Shown one piece after another: positions 1-11,195 of a DNA stretch of 64,000 nt. Source of the DNA: Tetradesmus obliquus (lineage: Eukaryota; Chlorophyta; Chlorophyceae; Sphaeropleales; Scenedesmaceae). The notes below the pieces were generated by a model. The model had not been told where the DNA came from and ran no database searches. It worked only from the letters and a program-made list of their open reading frames with translations. The first letter of the stretch is position 1; every line of letters starts with the position of its first letter. A program made the translations under genes and the position numbers. Location of the stretch: positions 4,030,001 to 4,094,000 of the forward strand of contig CP126196.1 in NCBI GenBank assembly GCA_030272155.1. The letters are read 5' to 3'.

Positions 1-115
1 TTGTCAATGGCAGACAGTTGCCCAGCTAGCTGGTGTTGGCAACAGCACACCCAAAACCATATGTCCAGGGTACTCAAATCTGTCCTGCCGTGCCTGTTCT
101 GCTGCATGCTTGCAG

Positions 116-268
116 AAAGTGTCCCCCATGGTGAAGGGCAAGTCCAAGTCCAAGAGCGGCCGCAAGCTGATGCAGCCCGCAGGCACCATCGACATCGACT
201 ACGGCTGGTCCACCAACAACCTGCTGTACACCTGGCAGTACAAGCTGGACGGCACAGGCTCCACACAG
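116..268 (+). CDS. Exon of an unrecognised protein (partial gene)
   Basis: A 51-codon open stretch is bounded by a good acceptor (cttgcag before 116) and a donor (cag/gtgaaa at 268/269), and is phase 0 at both ends. It encodes a Lys/Ser-rich start (KGKSKSKSGRK) followed by an aromatic-rich part with DIDYGW and LYTWQYKLDG. I do not recognise the family. Flanking exons could not be identified, so the gene probably begins to the left of the window, and its end is unknown. The coding call rests on the splice signals, the absence of stops, and the fact that the first part is copied at 723-770, as happens to real exons elsewhere in the window. Confidence 0.4.
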
Positions 269-722
269 GTGAAACACACAGGGCATGTGGCTGCTGCTGT
301 TGCTGCTGCTATGCTGCTGCTGCTTGCCCAGCAGCTTACAGAGGGCGTAGAGGGCTCACATCCGTGTTTTCACTTGGCATTCACTTCGACATACACTGGT
401 CATATAGGAAGCTGCTAGCAGCTCAGCTCAGGCTGTCAGTCACAGGTTCAAACCAAGGGTCACCTCTGTGTGCAGCTGACATACAGTGCTTGTCACGGAT
501 TGGTGCGGTCTTTTGCAAAGCAAGAGCACATGCTGTTGAAAGCATATCGTTACTCAGTAGCATGCTGAACAGCCCAACCTTCTGCTGCAGTAGTTGCACT
601 CATTGCTGCTTCACGCTTCATGGTGTAGCAAATGGTCTGCAAGTGCTGGCGGCTTTTTCCTGCAAGTGCAGCCCCACTGTCAACTCACAACGTATTATCT
701 GCCTGCTGCTGCCGCTCTGCAG

Positions 723-770
723 AAAGTGTCACCCATGGTGAAGAGCAAGTCCAAGTCCAAGAGCGGTTAG
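723..770 (+). repeat. Second copy of the start of exon 116-268, ending in a stop
   Basis: After an acceptor-like ctctgcag, 48 bases repeat the first part of the 116-268 exon with few changes and then run into an in-frame TAG. It could be a decayed junction duplication. It could also be a short alternative last exon, giving a Lys/Ser-rich tail of 15 residues. Unlike the other acceptor-side copies in this window, it lies downstream of the full exon. Confidence 0.6.
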
Positions 771-2390
771 AGCCCCAAAATGCAGCAACACAAGCTGCAG
801 CGTGAGCTTGTGTATGCGTCATCCCTCTGAGGCTGCTCATTGAGTGGGCGGCAGCTGCTCAATGCTGGACTGTGTGTGGCAGCAACCAACTTGGACACTA
901 GGGTTCGGCAGTTCTGACAGCTGTGTAAACTGCTGTTGTGCACTGTTGCAAGCAGCAGCAGCAGCAGCCCCGTCCTCAGATGTACTGCGTAATACTTACT
1001 GCCTTTGCTCTTATAGCAGCTGCATGCGTGCTGTGCGCCACTGCACTGCGTGCAGCCTGCGTGTTCAGCTGTGGCAAAGGTAAATGACACTTGCAGGATG
1101 CGGCCCTGTGGCTGTGGCTGTAGCATTACTGAGACAACAGCAGCCCTGTGGCATTGCTGTATGCATGTGCAACTGCTGCATGCTTTCCACGCTATGTACA
1201 GTTGTGCATGCACATACTACAGACACTGGTATGTTTGTGCAAGTGCCCATGCCGTAAAGTAATCTTTTTCCCTTGCGAGCCAGTTCAAATGATCCCTGCA
1301 TACCTGCTGTGCTGCAAGGCAACTGCAGCTTGCTGACTTACATCTGTAGCTGCCTTCATACATCGCTGCTCTTTGATTCGGAACGATCCTGAGATGGTTG
1401 GTTCTCTCCCGGCTGAGTCTAGTGCTTCAGAGACTGAGTACTCTGAGCTTGTTGAGGTCTCCGACGCTTGGTGTCTGTGTTTCTGTTTTGTGCTTTCTGG
1501 ACCCTATGAGCCTTGTCTGGCTCCTTAGTGGGTGGGCTTGTGGCCCTACTTTGGTAACTGGTAACTGGTAACACACAAATGGTTGCTGTGACATGTGCCA
1601 GGTGCACCCACCCCCATGCATTGCCAGTGGCAATGCACTATACATTGTGGGGTTTCATTTCATTGCTTTTCTCGCATCCTGCAAGCAGCATGCCACAGTG
1701 CATGCTGTGCATGCGGTACAGGCTGCGCTGTGTGATATGAAGGGAACGAGAGTGCTGTACGGACTGAGCGTGTGTGATGATGGAGGATGTCCCAGTTGTG
1801 TGTGCGTGAGCAGACATGCACCATGTCTGCGATTTGTGGTGGCACCAAAGCAATGTAAAGGCAGGAGCTGCTATGGATGGTTATTCAAGAGCCTAGTGTG
1901 CCCTGCTGCTTTATGTTGAAATTTCGCAACGCAAGCAATGTTCGTAAGACCCACTAGTTGCTGTCAGGCAGCACCAGACAGGGTACCACTGCAACTTTGT
2001 AAACGGTGCCCCACCGTTATGGTATGCCAGAACCCTTGCCAAGGGTTCTGACCAGCTCTGTGATCGGGAGTGCAATGAGAGAAAACAGTTCGCAGGAAGG
2101 AGTGTAAACTCATACATCCGTGTGTCGAGGGTGATCTATCTTGTTTCGACAGACAGTGCTTCCCACGCCAGGCGGGCACACTGGACGCTACCTATCTGTC
2201 GCCAAAATCCCTACGCTCTCGAGGAGCTAGGCCGCTATTTAGCACTACCGATAACTTGGGTCCGAATGGCAGGTGTGCATCGGCACAGGATGCAGCATAG
2301 AACAGCTGCAGCATGGCACAGGCCCTGGCCCTCTGCCCTAGCTTGCTGCAACACAGCCATGACGACAGTAGCTGCTTACGTGCACTGCAG
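771..2390. other. No gene recognised; includes upstream region of TFB4
   Basis: Open frames here are short, Cys/Ala-rich products of CTG-rich DNA, with no family signature and no convincing splice pairs. The first coding exon of TFB4, holding its ATG, must lie in the right-hand part, but I could not place it: the frame is closed by a TAG at 2369-2371 just before the acceptor at 2390. Confidence 0.5.
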
Positions 2391-3423
2391 ATGCCGACGG
2401 AGAGTTGCTCGTGCTCATTTTAGACACGAACCTACTGCGATCCGACAGCGCTGCAGGCGTACCAGGCGATGTGCTGCTGCAGCAGGTGGGAACTCTGCTG
2501 CTACTGACACACATCAACTCCTCACACATGCTACTTCCCAGTGCACCTTGCTCTCTTTGTGTCTTCTTAACATCATACATCCAACCAGCCCTTGCCCAGC
2601 TTCCCTGTGCATATGCCTACTGCGGCAATTCTCCTCACATCTCCTCTGCAGGTGCTGCTGTTCCTCAAGGCGCACCAGCTGCTCAGCGAAAACAACCACC
2701 AGTGCATAATTGCCCTGCAGCCGAATGGCAGCCCGGTGCTGTACACACCCAGCAGCGCAGCCGGCAGTGCGGCAGCAATGCCGGCGCTGGTGCTAGAGCG
2801 CGTACAGCAGCTGGTGCTGGAGACGCCCGCAGCAGGTACGCTTGCAGGAAAGTCTGAGCCGGGTGTTTGGCTCCTGCAATGTCACAGGACACATCCGCGG
2901 CAAGGAGCCCCTTGTATAGCGAAGAGTGCTGGTGGTTACAGCAGCGCTTCTGACCAGCTGAAAGCAGTGCTGCTGGCCCGCTGCGCTGACAGCAGCTCGC
3001 TTTGTCAGGAAGGATTGTGCGGCAGCAGCGCTTGTTTTTGTGTAGCAGCCTGTGTAGCTGCTGCTCAAGACGACCCTGCAGTTGTCGTGCAGGCAGAAGC
3101 ACTTCTGAGGTGGACCAGACAAGTTATTAACTTGGTGTTGAGCGGTGCAGCTGCATCTTTTGCTGTTGTGGTAGACGTGAGCAGCAGTAGCAACATCAGC
3201 GGCAGCACTGTTGGCGAGGTGCGTAGTGCAGCACGCACACAGCAGCAGCAACAACAGCGCAGATGAGTCCTGCAGTAGCGATCCATCTGCACCGCAACGG
3301 CTGCGTGTGCCCTCCATGCCGCATGTTACCCTCTCCCTTCTCCTCCATATCCAACCTGTTGCTCCCTGCCTGTGCTGCTGCCACATTCTTCTGCTTGTTG
3401 CTTGCAGGACTGCAACAGCAGCC

Positions 3424-3472
<49 letters not shown>

Positions 3473-4307
3473 GTTGCGCTCGCAGCTGGGCTCTCGCGCG
3501 CGCTTCTGTACACCAGCCGCCTTCTACCTCGATATGCAGCCAGCACCCGCCACAAGGCCAAGCCGCGCATTCTCAGCCTGCTTGCAGGAGCCGACACGCC
3601 CCTGCAGTACATCCCAGTCATGAACTGCATCTTTGCTGCGCAGCATGCCGGCGTAGCGCTTGATGCGTGCATTCTGGGTGCAGCAGACTCGGCGTTCATG
3701 CAGCAGGCGGCACACATCACGGGTGAGCCGCGTGGGGAGAACCGGGCATGGTACAGGCGGTGCAACAGGCAACAGTTTGATTGCCACAGAGCATTGCAAT
3801 AAGGGGCTGAGACAGCAGCATCAACGCCTCTGCCTGTTCTTCGCTCACTTCTGTCAACATCACCGTAAACATTGCTGCCGCATCTGCTGCTGCTGCCGCT
3901 TCTGCCTATTCTGCTGCTGCTGCTGCTGGGCAGGCGGGGTGTATCTGCGGCCACACCAGCCAGCAGCACTGCTGCAGTACCTGCTGGGAGTGTTCTCTGC
4001 TGACACAGCCACAAGAGCAAGCCTCAATTTGGGTATGGGCTCCGGCACACAGGCAGTTGACTATCGGGCGTCATGTTTCTGCCACAAGAATGTCATTGAC
4101 ACTGGTTACATCTGCTCGGTGTGCCTGTCGATCTTCTGCAAGGCAAACATGAAGCTGTCACAGTGCCCTACGTGTGGTTCGGAGTTTAAGCAGGCAGCAG
4201 CAGCAGCAGCAGCAGCTGCAGCAAGTGGGGGCGGCAGGGGCAGAGGCAGGGGAGCAGCAGCAGCAGCAGGTCGAGGGGGTGGGAGAGGGAGCGACGGGAA
4301 GCAATGA
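2391..4307 (+). CDS. TFB4: TFIIH core subunit TFB4/p34 (GTF2H3)
   Basis: Subunit of the TFIIH core, which acts in RNA polymerase II initiation and nucleotide excision repair in the nucleus; family knowledge says p34 pairs with p44/SSL1. Visible exons are 2391-2485, 2653-2835, about 3419-3722 and 3934-4307 (TGA 4305-4307). The vWA-like fold opens with ELLVLILDTN and continues with RILSLLAGADTPLQYIPVMN and LDACILG. The C-terminus has the C4-type zinc module (CFCHKN, CSVC, FCKAN, CPTCGSEF). About 317 residues are seen, close to the usual 300-odd; the initiator exon is missing. Oddities: a run of about 15 Gln inserted in the vWA domain by a CAG microsatellite, an Ala run, and a Gly/Arg-rich tail. 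The third exon's acceptor is ambiguous because the CAG tract offers several NAG sites in frame. Confidence 0.93.
3419..3471 (+). repeat. (CAG)n microsatellite coding for polyglutamine in TFB4
   Basis: About 15 CAG units just inside the third visible TFB4 exon, read as Gln. Any NAG in the tract could act as acceptor without breaking frame, so isoforms with different Gln numbers are possible. Confidence 0.9.
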
Positions 4308-4887
4308 TGTGTATGCATCACGGCTGCTCTTGCTGCTACTGCTGCATCGCTTGGCGTTGAATCGGGCCGAATCTCTGTACATTTCCAGCAGATTTGCTGT
4401 TGTATTATATGGTTTTGAGTTGATTGGTTGAGGCGCACGCGCTTGCACTGATGGCCAGTGGTCAGTGACGTGTTGCTGCATAGTAATCTGGTCAGGTTTT
4501 TGCAATTATCGAACAGCAGGTTACCACTGCGTCCGTTCAGGTTGTTACACGTGGCGAAATTCATTTCACAGGTGCTGTCCTGCAAGCAATGACTGTGCGG
4601 GGCTTGTGCAGCAGCAAAGGCATCATCTGCTGTCTTGTCTGGTAGGCCCGGGTTCGTTCCTGCGTGTGGCATCTTAATTTAGTTGTGAGGGAGTGTTATA
4701 ACAGGTTGTGCATCATATTCAAGCCCATATACGTGCAGCCGGTTCAAATATGCAACCCTAGGACCTGACAACAACGTGCCACGTTGCGCGGTGCACAGTT
4801 GAACTAGCAGCCCATCCTTACGATCAGTGCCTCTCATATTTCGTGTTCAGTCGGCTGATAAAACCAAACAGACTGTCCTCGGTTTCG
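4308..4887. promoter_or_regulatory. TFB4 3' flank and Mpv17 upstream region
   Basis: No coding exon seen. It should hold the 3' UTR of TFB4 and the promoter and 5' UTR of the Mpv17-family gene. The reading frame of Mpv17 stays open upstream of its first ATG, to about 4843, but only from a GTG. Confidence 0.4.
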
Positions 4888-7448
4888 ATGCTTGGGATCT
4901 TGTCGCGGAGCAGAACGGTCCTGTCCAAACACGTTGCCACGCTCAAGGGCCCCGAAACGATCAACTTCCGCTTCATCAGCATTACCAGACACCGATCAGT
5001 AAAAGCGCAGGTCATCAACATGCCGTCGGCACACAGCAGCATGATCAACAGCAGCAGCAAGGTCGGCACCTGCAGGTTACTGCCCCGCCTTGGCCAAAGC
5101 TTTCCAAGCGGAGCTTCCAGCAGGCTGTACGCTCAATATGATAATCGGCAGATGCCAGGCAGCCACAGCAGTAGGCAGCACAACAGCAGCTGGCAAGTGA
5201 GAGCAGAAGCGGGCGCTGGCGGTGGCAGCAGCGGCAGCGGTGAGTGCAGTGCTAGCCAGCTGTGCAGCTGGCCTGAATCACTTACAAGTATTTTGTGATT
5301 CAGTAATGCATGCACACAGGCTGTGCCAAATACATGTGCATTCCTCTCCCTTGCATGTTCCCACCTTGCAGTTATGATATGTGTGTCACTGCTCGTCTGT
5401 GCATGTAGCTCCTGTCGACACCACCCACGGCACCAGCATGCAATGATAGTTTATAACCAGCTTCACTCAGTCTCACGCCAGCATCTCTTCTCTTTGATGC
5501 CACGGTCCCAACAAGCTCCCATGTTCTGTCAGGTGCGAAGGGCAACGGCTACGGTGCAAGCATATGACCAGCATGTTTTCCTCAAGCTGCGGTCTCAGAC
5601 TTTCGCTGTCCATGGTTTTCCGCATTATCTCAGGTGGAAAGGGCAAGGGCTACAGCAGCGGCGGTGGCAGCAGCGGCAGTGGGTCAAACAGCGAAGGCGG
5701 CGGCGGCCTCTTTGCTGCCTACAGCAATGCACTGCAGCAGCACCCGCTGCTGGTCAAGGCCCTCACCACTGCATTCCTGTCAGCAATTGGAAACCTGATC
5801 TGCCAGGTGTTCATTGAGAAACAAGACCTGGAAAAGCTTGACTGGAAGAGGATCAACACCTTCACGCTGCTTGGTCTGCTGTGGGTGGCTCCCTGCCTGC
5901 ACTTCTGGTACGGCAGCCTGAACAAGATCGTAACGCTGCAGGGCAACGCAGGTGAGGCATCACTGAAAGGGTCAGGCTTGAGCTCTTTGTAACTGTAATT
6001 ATATGCTGCTGGGCCTGCTGTGGGTGGCCCCTTTCCTGCACTTCTGGTACGGCAACCTCAACAAGATCGTGACGCTGCAGGGCAACGCAGGTGAGGCAAC
6101 AGCGGAAGCGTCAGACTTGATGCTTCATCATGTAAAAGAGTATATTGGTATGGCAGCCTGAACATGATCGTGACGCTGCAGGGCCACACAGGTAAGACAA
6201 CAGCAGAACTGTCAGACTCGATGTTTTTCCATAGTTTGGTAGAGCGGCCTGAACACCTTTACGCTGCTGGGGCTGCTGTGGGTGGCTCCCTGCCTGCACT
6301 TCTGGTACGGCAGCCTGAACAAGATCGTGACGCTACAGGGCAATGCAGGTGAGGCAACAGCAGAAAAGACACGCTCAGTTTCTTTCATCTTGTGTGTTTT
6401 GGCACGGCAGCCAGAACAGGATTGTGATGCTGCAGGGCAATGCAGGCGAGGCATCACCGAAAGTGTCAGGCTTGAGCTCTTTGTAACTATACATGTTGTG
6501 CTGCCGGGTTTGCTGTGGGTGGCTCCCTGCCTGCACTTCTGGTACGGCAGCCTGAACAAGATTGTGACGCTGCAGGGCAACGCAGGTGAGGCATCACTGA
6601 AAGGGTCAGGCTTGATGCTTCATCATGTAAAAGAGTATCTTGGTACGGCAGCCTGAACAGGATCGTGACGCTGCAGGGCCACGCAGGTAAGGCAACAGCA
6701 GAACTGTCAGACTTGATGGTTTTCCATAGTTTTGTGGTGAGGCCTGAATACCTTCACGCTGCTGGGCCTGCTGTGGGTGGCCCCTTGCTTGCACTTCTGG
6801 TATGGCAGCCTGAACAAGATTGTGACGCTGCAGGGCAACGCAGGTGAGACGCCAGGAAGATATGCAGGCTGAATCTTTGTTTAACGTTGGAGTGTTATCG
6901 TTTGTGTCGTAGCTGTGGTAGCTGAACAGGATTGTAACACCACAGGGCACAGCAAGTGAGACGTCACCCCAAGTGTCAGGCTTGAGCTTTCTGTGGTGGA
7001 ACTTTTGATGCTGCTGGCCTGCTGTGGGTGGCGCCCTGCCAGCACATGTACTTGTGCTGCCACATCGACTGCATGTCGCTCCCTGCAAGCAAGGCTGCTT
7101 GATAAAGCATTGTGCCTGGCCGTCTATGCATGCTGCCACTGCCACTGCTAGTGAGCGTGCATAACACGCCTGCTGCTGCCGCCGCTGCTGCTGCTGCTGC
7201 TCTTTGCCCTGCTGCCCCGCAGGTGCGCTTGCACGCATGGCCTGCGATCAGCTGGGATTCGCGCCGCTGTTCGTAGGCAGCATGATGGCCATCCTCACCG
7301 CACTGATTCACCATAATCTGCTGTCTGTTGCTGTTCTTCTTGCCACTGTCCTGCAGGTTCATTTGCGCGCATGGCCTGCGCCCAGCTTGGCTTCCTGTCT
7401 AATCCATCAGCGCATACTTTCACCTGCACACCTCTTGCTCACGCTGTG

Positions 7449-7482
<34 letters not shown>

Positions 7483-7921
7483 CTTGTTGCTGCCCTGCAG
7501 GAGCACTCGCCCGCATGGCATGCAACCAGCTAGGCTTTGCGCCGCTTTCTGTCGGCAGCATGATGGCCATCCTCACTGCACGGATTTCACAATCACATCT
7601 GCTTTCTGCTGCTGTTTGTCTTGCCACTATCCCGCAGGCGCACTCGCCCGCATGGCCTGTGATCAGCTAGGATTCGCGCCGCTGTTTGTAGGCAGCATGA
7701 TGGCCATCCTCACCGCCCTCGATGGCAAGTCAGACAAAGTAATTGACACCCTCAAGGCAGATCTGCCAAGCGCAATAAAGGCCAACTGGGCGCTCTGGGT
7801 GCCTGCACAGTTCCTGAACTTCCGCTTCGTGCCGGCGCAGTACCAGGTGCTGTTTTCGAATGTGGTGGCGCTGGCATGGAACGTGTACTTCAGCTTCGCC
7901 ACGCGGCCCAAGACTGCATGA
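4888..7921 (+). CDS. Mpv17/PMP22 family membrane protein, probably plastid-targeted
   Basis: Small integral membrane protein of the Mpv17/PMP22 family, thought to form or regulate pores in organelle membranes. Three exons close in frame: 4888-5239, 5634-5951 and 7638-7921, giving 317 aa. The first in-frame ATG (4888) starts an extension of about 110 residues rich in Ser/Arg/Lys, ending in VRAEAGAGGG, typical of a plastid transit peptide. The family core follows: YSNALQQHPLLVKALTTA, LLGLLWVAPCLHFWYG, then LARMACDQLGFAP and the signature WVPAQFLNFRFVP near the C-terminus, after which the protein stops within about 30 residues. Intron 2 (5952-7637) is crowded with truncated copies of the flanking exon edges, intron 1 holds one copy of the exon 2 start (about 5531), and the last exon is copied again downstream. 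Confidence 0.95.
5998..7060 (+). repeat. Array of donor-side copies of Mpv17 exon 2
   Basis: About nine copies or fragments of the end of exon 2 with its donor, near 6003-6093, 6145-6192, 6250-6350, 6398-6450, 6498-6588, 6638-6690, 6745-6845, 6920 and 7005. Most keep gcag/gtgag or gtaag. They lack the start of the exon and its acceptor, so they are not complete alternative exons. The block 6000-6350 is repeated as 6495-6845, a higher-order unit of about 495 bases. Confidence 0.9.
7221..7637 (+). repeat. Acceptor-side copies of Mpv17 exon 3
   Basis: Three copies of the intron end plus the start of exon 3 precede the full exon at 7638: after acceptors near 7222, 7356 and 7500. Each keeps a usable ..cag acceptor and the first part of GALARMACDQLGFAP before drifting. 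Two are preceded by CTG runs. Confidence 0.88.
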
Positions 7922-7952
7922 CGGCCATCTCACTTCAGTGCTTTTGTGAACT

Positions 7953-8146
7953 AGATGGCAGACAGGGTCGTTGATACCCTAACGGTTGATTTACCGAGTG
8001 CAATTTGCGCCACTGGGCGCTCTGGGTGCCTGCACAGTTTCTGAACTTCCGGTTTGTGCCTGCACAGTACCAGGTGCTGTTTTCGAACGTGGTGGCGCTG
8101 GCGTGGAACGTGTACTTCAGCCACGCGGCCAAAGACGGCCTAGTGC
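7953..8146 (+). pseudogene. Downstream copy of the end of Mpv17 exon 3
   Basis: Repeats 7722-7921 at high similarity (LWVPAQFLNFRFVPAQYQV and WNVYFS are still legible). The first part is frameshifted and shortened, and the stop is replaced. It lies just 3' of the functional stop, so it is probably 3' UTR or intergenic DNA. Confidence 0.88.
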
Positions 8147-8531
8147 AGCGGCATGGTAAACTGGTTTTGTTGTGGCGTTTCACATGTGAGACGAGCCCAC
8201 CAGCATATTGGCAAGCATATGCATCCCACACCATGCAGTGCCATGTGCATGGAGGTCGCCTCGCTCCAGTGACGGGTTTGTTGCAGGCATGGTGGTGGGC
8301 AGTATGTTGCTTCGTGCTTTTCAATGCACTTATGTATACCCGCAACTCTTTACACGCCGCGGCAGTCCCCTGTACATGCAATGGCATCTCCAGGGCTACT
8401 GTGGTGTGACCGCATGTGCTGGAACCGGCCTGCAACGTGGGCACGCCCCACGTAGGCTGGTGAGGTTATACTCGCCCCAGCATGTATGCTGGGCACTAAT
8501 GTCCCTGGTTGCGTTGTTTGCAGGACTGGTG

Positions 8532-8639
8532 CAGCCAGCTCAGGGCATGCAGCCAGCTCAGGGCATGCAGCCAGCTCAGGGCATGCAGCCAGCTCAGGGC
8601 ATGCAGCCAGCTCAGGGCATGCAGCCAGCTCAGGGCATG
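8532..8639 (+). repeat. Perfect 18-bp minisatellite, six units
   Basis: Six identical units of cagccagctcagggcatg. Each unit is 18 bases, so every frame stays open through it; one frame reads QPAQGM repeated. No gene call is supported around it. Confidence 0.97.
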
Positions 8640-9419
8640 CAGCGCAATTGATGCATCGATGCATATGCAGTGCGGAGAGCATGCATGGCAAGTTGGCAGC
8701 TGATGCAGTGCGGACTACATGCATGGCTAGTTTTGTAACCTGTGATTGTTCACATCGTTCGGGATTCTAGAGCCGTATACATTCGTCTTTTACATCATCA
8801 CAGGCAAGCACCCTCCATCCCCCATTCCCCCTGCAGGAAGCTTCAAGCAGGCTGCTTGGCGCTTGCCTCGAGGCGGTCAGCGCCCTGTGAATCACAACGC
8901 TGTTCAGCAATGTGGAGCTCAAATGCCATTGGCTTTTGAACAGGCTGACTCTGACGATGGCTGGGCAGGCGCAGAGCAGCTGCTGGAGGCAGTTGCACGT
9001 CACCGTAGCCGTCACATTGAATGCAGTGACTGCAGGGTAAGGGGTTCCAGCAGATTTTTGACTTGCGTGTATCACAAATTTGACGTCGTAACTACAATTA
9101 TATACGTATTAGGATTATATGTGCGAATGTTCATGGCCTGCCTGGCTGTCTAGACAGAGTTATGGGGTGGTCACTTTTCAGGCACATGACACCCACGTGA
9201 CATCCTCAGCCAGGTCCGGGCCGCACATGCTACGATATGGGCATGGCCCATGACATCCCGGGCTGTTGGCCTTCACAAACCCTGCCAGGCTGATGATGTG
9301 ACAGACTTCTGTCTGTATGATACAGCCTGAGCCAGGTGCTGCTGCTGCCTGCACTTGCCAGCTGAAGCCTTCATTAGCGGTACACTATAGTCACCAGACG
9401 ATCAAGATGCCAGTCAAGG

Positions 9420-9565
9420 CACGTCCAGTTGCACATCATGCAACTGGACGTGACATGTGGCACGTCAAGTTGGGACTGGACGTGAGCACGTCCAGTTGTG
9501 CACTGGACGTCGAGGAGGCAGACTGGACGTCAAACTGGACGAGCACTGGACGTGCGACTGGACAC
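9420..9565. repeat. Cluster of ACTGGACGT motifs forming three hairpins
   Basis: The 9-mer actggacgt or a close variant occurs about nine times in both orientations within 150 bases. 9420-9433 and 9439-9452 are a perfect 14-bp inverted repeat with a 5-base loop. 9461-9484 is a near-perfect second pair and 9488-9512 a third, with a 9-bp stem and 5-base loop. Direct copies follow to about 9565. Confidence 0.9.
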
Positions 9566-9931
9566 GTGTTACAGCACCAGAAATGCTGTAAACAAAAGCA
9601 CCATATGCGTATCTCGATGCCACAGTACAGCTGCAGTCAAGAACACCTCAATCGGTCGCCCTCGGCACTGGTGACTGGCCACTGCCTGCTGTCACTGCAC
9701 AATGTGCATGCATGTGAAGGCTTGCAGGAGACAACTGTAAACACCAAACAGCAAACGCATCATGCACAAAGACAAATGCTGAAGCAGTGCTTTGATGCTC
9801 AGCAGCATCTTCTGCTATCAAAAAAACACAACCGCTGAACACCACTGCTCACACCATTGTATGAAGTACACACTCACGTCAACACCAACAGGTTAACTTG
9901 CTGGTGGGCCTTCCCTCAGCATGCCCTGTCC

Positions 9932-10000
9932 CTACCTACCATACTCTTCCAATCTCTGGTTCCTACCTGCCCCTGCCCTCCTGCCCCTGCCATTCGTTGC

Positions 10001-10057
<57 letters not shown>

Positions 10058-11163
10058 ATCATCCATGTCATCGCTGTTGCCTGCAGCCTCGTCCTCGTCC
10101 CTGCTGCTGTTGCTGCTGCTGTCGCTGTCTGCCTCCTCTTCTGACTCCTCAGACTCCTGCTTCTTGCGCTTTGGCGGCTGCCGCTTCTGACGCTGCTGCC
10201 TGCTGCCGCCTGCCGCCCCACCTGCGCTGCTGTCGGCACCCTTCTTGCCTGCTGCTTCAGCCCTGCGCTTCCTCCTCAGGCGCTTCGCTGCAGCCTTGTC
10301 ACCGTCGTGCTCCTTGCCGTGCTGTGCAGCTGCCTTGCTCGCTGCAGTTGGCAGGAAAGCCAGCAGGCCCTTTGTGGCATCCCTGCGCAGCTGGTCAACG
10401 GTTGGGCGGTCTCCGGCCTGCATAGCTCCAACCACGCCTTTCTGCAAACAGCATTTACAACAGCAGATGTGCATACATCAGAGGCTGCTCAGGGGGACTC
10501 AATGAAAAAATGCTGTGCACTTGACATGTGTTCCTGCAAGTGCAGCGGGACCACAGTTGCAGCAGCACTGATGGCAGTGTATGCATGTCAGTCAGAGGCG
10601 CCTTGTACAACTTGGACATGTGCAGCAACAGTAGTGTGCAGTGTTGATAATGCAACACGTGGTCATTCGGCTGCCATCGATTGTTGTCACACCTATCCTC
10701 TGCAGTCAGGACGCAAGGACTTACCAGAGCAGTGTCATATGTTCCAAACCACCATGTAGCTGCATGCGCTGTGTGGGGATTTCAAGTTGAAGAGACAAAG
10801 GTGACTGCGTCTGTTTCGGTGCTCTCTGCAGACTCACAGGAAACCTGGACGACACACCAGAGAAAGAAAAGATTAGAAAGTTGAAAAGCAACATGCTGAA
10901 TCAAGTGTCACCAGACAGCTCACCCTGGCCAGTCCAATCTCCTGCATCAACTCTGGAGGCACGTGATGCGCGCCTAGCAGCTTGTTCAGGTGCTTCCAAG
11001 CAGCACCGTCAGGTGAGCCCTTGCCAGCACCAGCTGCACTAGCTGCGGCAGGTGCAGCTGCAGACCGTGGGTGCTGGTCATGCACAGCACGCCTGCTGTG
11101 TGCTGTGCTGGAGGCGTGGCTGCCTACCCCAGCAGCCACAGCGCTGTCGAGACTCTGCGTCTC

Positions 11164-11195
<32 letters not shown>

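Larger units (their letters stand above)
8147..9931. other. Intergenic, no gene recognised
   Basis: Holds the 18-bp minisatellite and the ACTGGACGT cluster. An open frame of about 135 codons at 8746-9153 (+) has no ATG at its start and no recognisable family. Positions 9216-9234 match, in reverse complement, 19 bases of the hairpin before the ATG of the gene at 12604-9932, so this may be a remnant copy of that 5' end. Confidence 0.45.

Noticed and set aside
3196-4020. Long minus-strand open frame over TFB4 with poly-Cys and poly-Ala
   Set aside because: Shadow of the TFB4 CAG tract on the opposite strand; no domain and no splice support.
5952-7637. Mutually exclusive alternative exons in Mpv17
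   Set aside because: The copies lack one of their two splice sites and about half of the exon, and several carry stops or lost donors, so they cannot replace the full exon.
8746-9153. Possible small gene of 135 codons
   Set aside because: It starts at a non-ATG codon, has no family signature and no splice context, and was left within the intergenic description.
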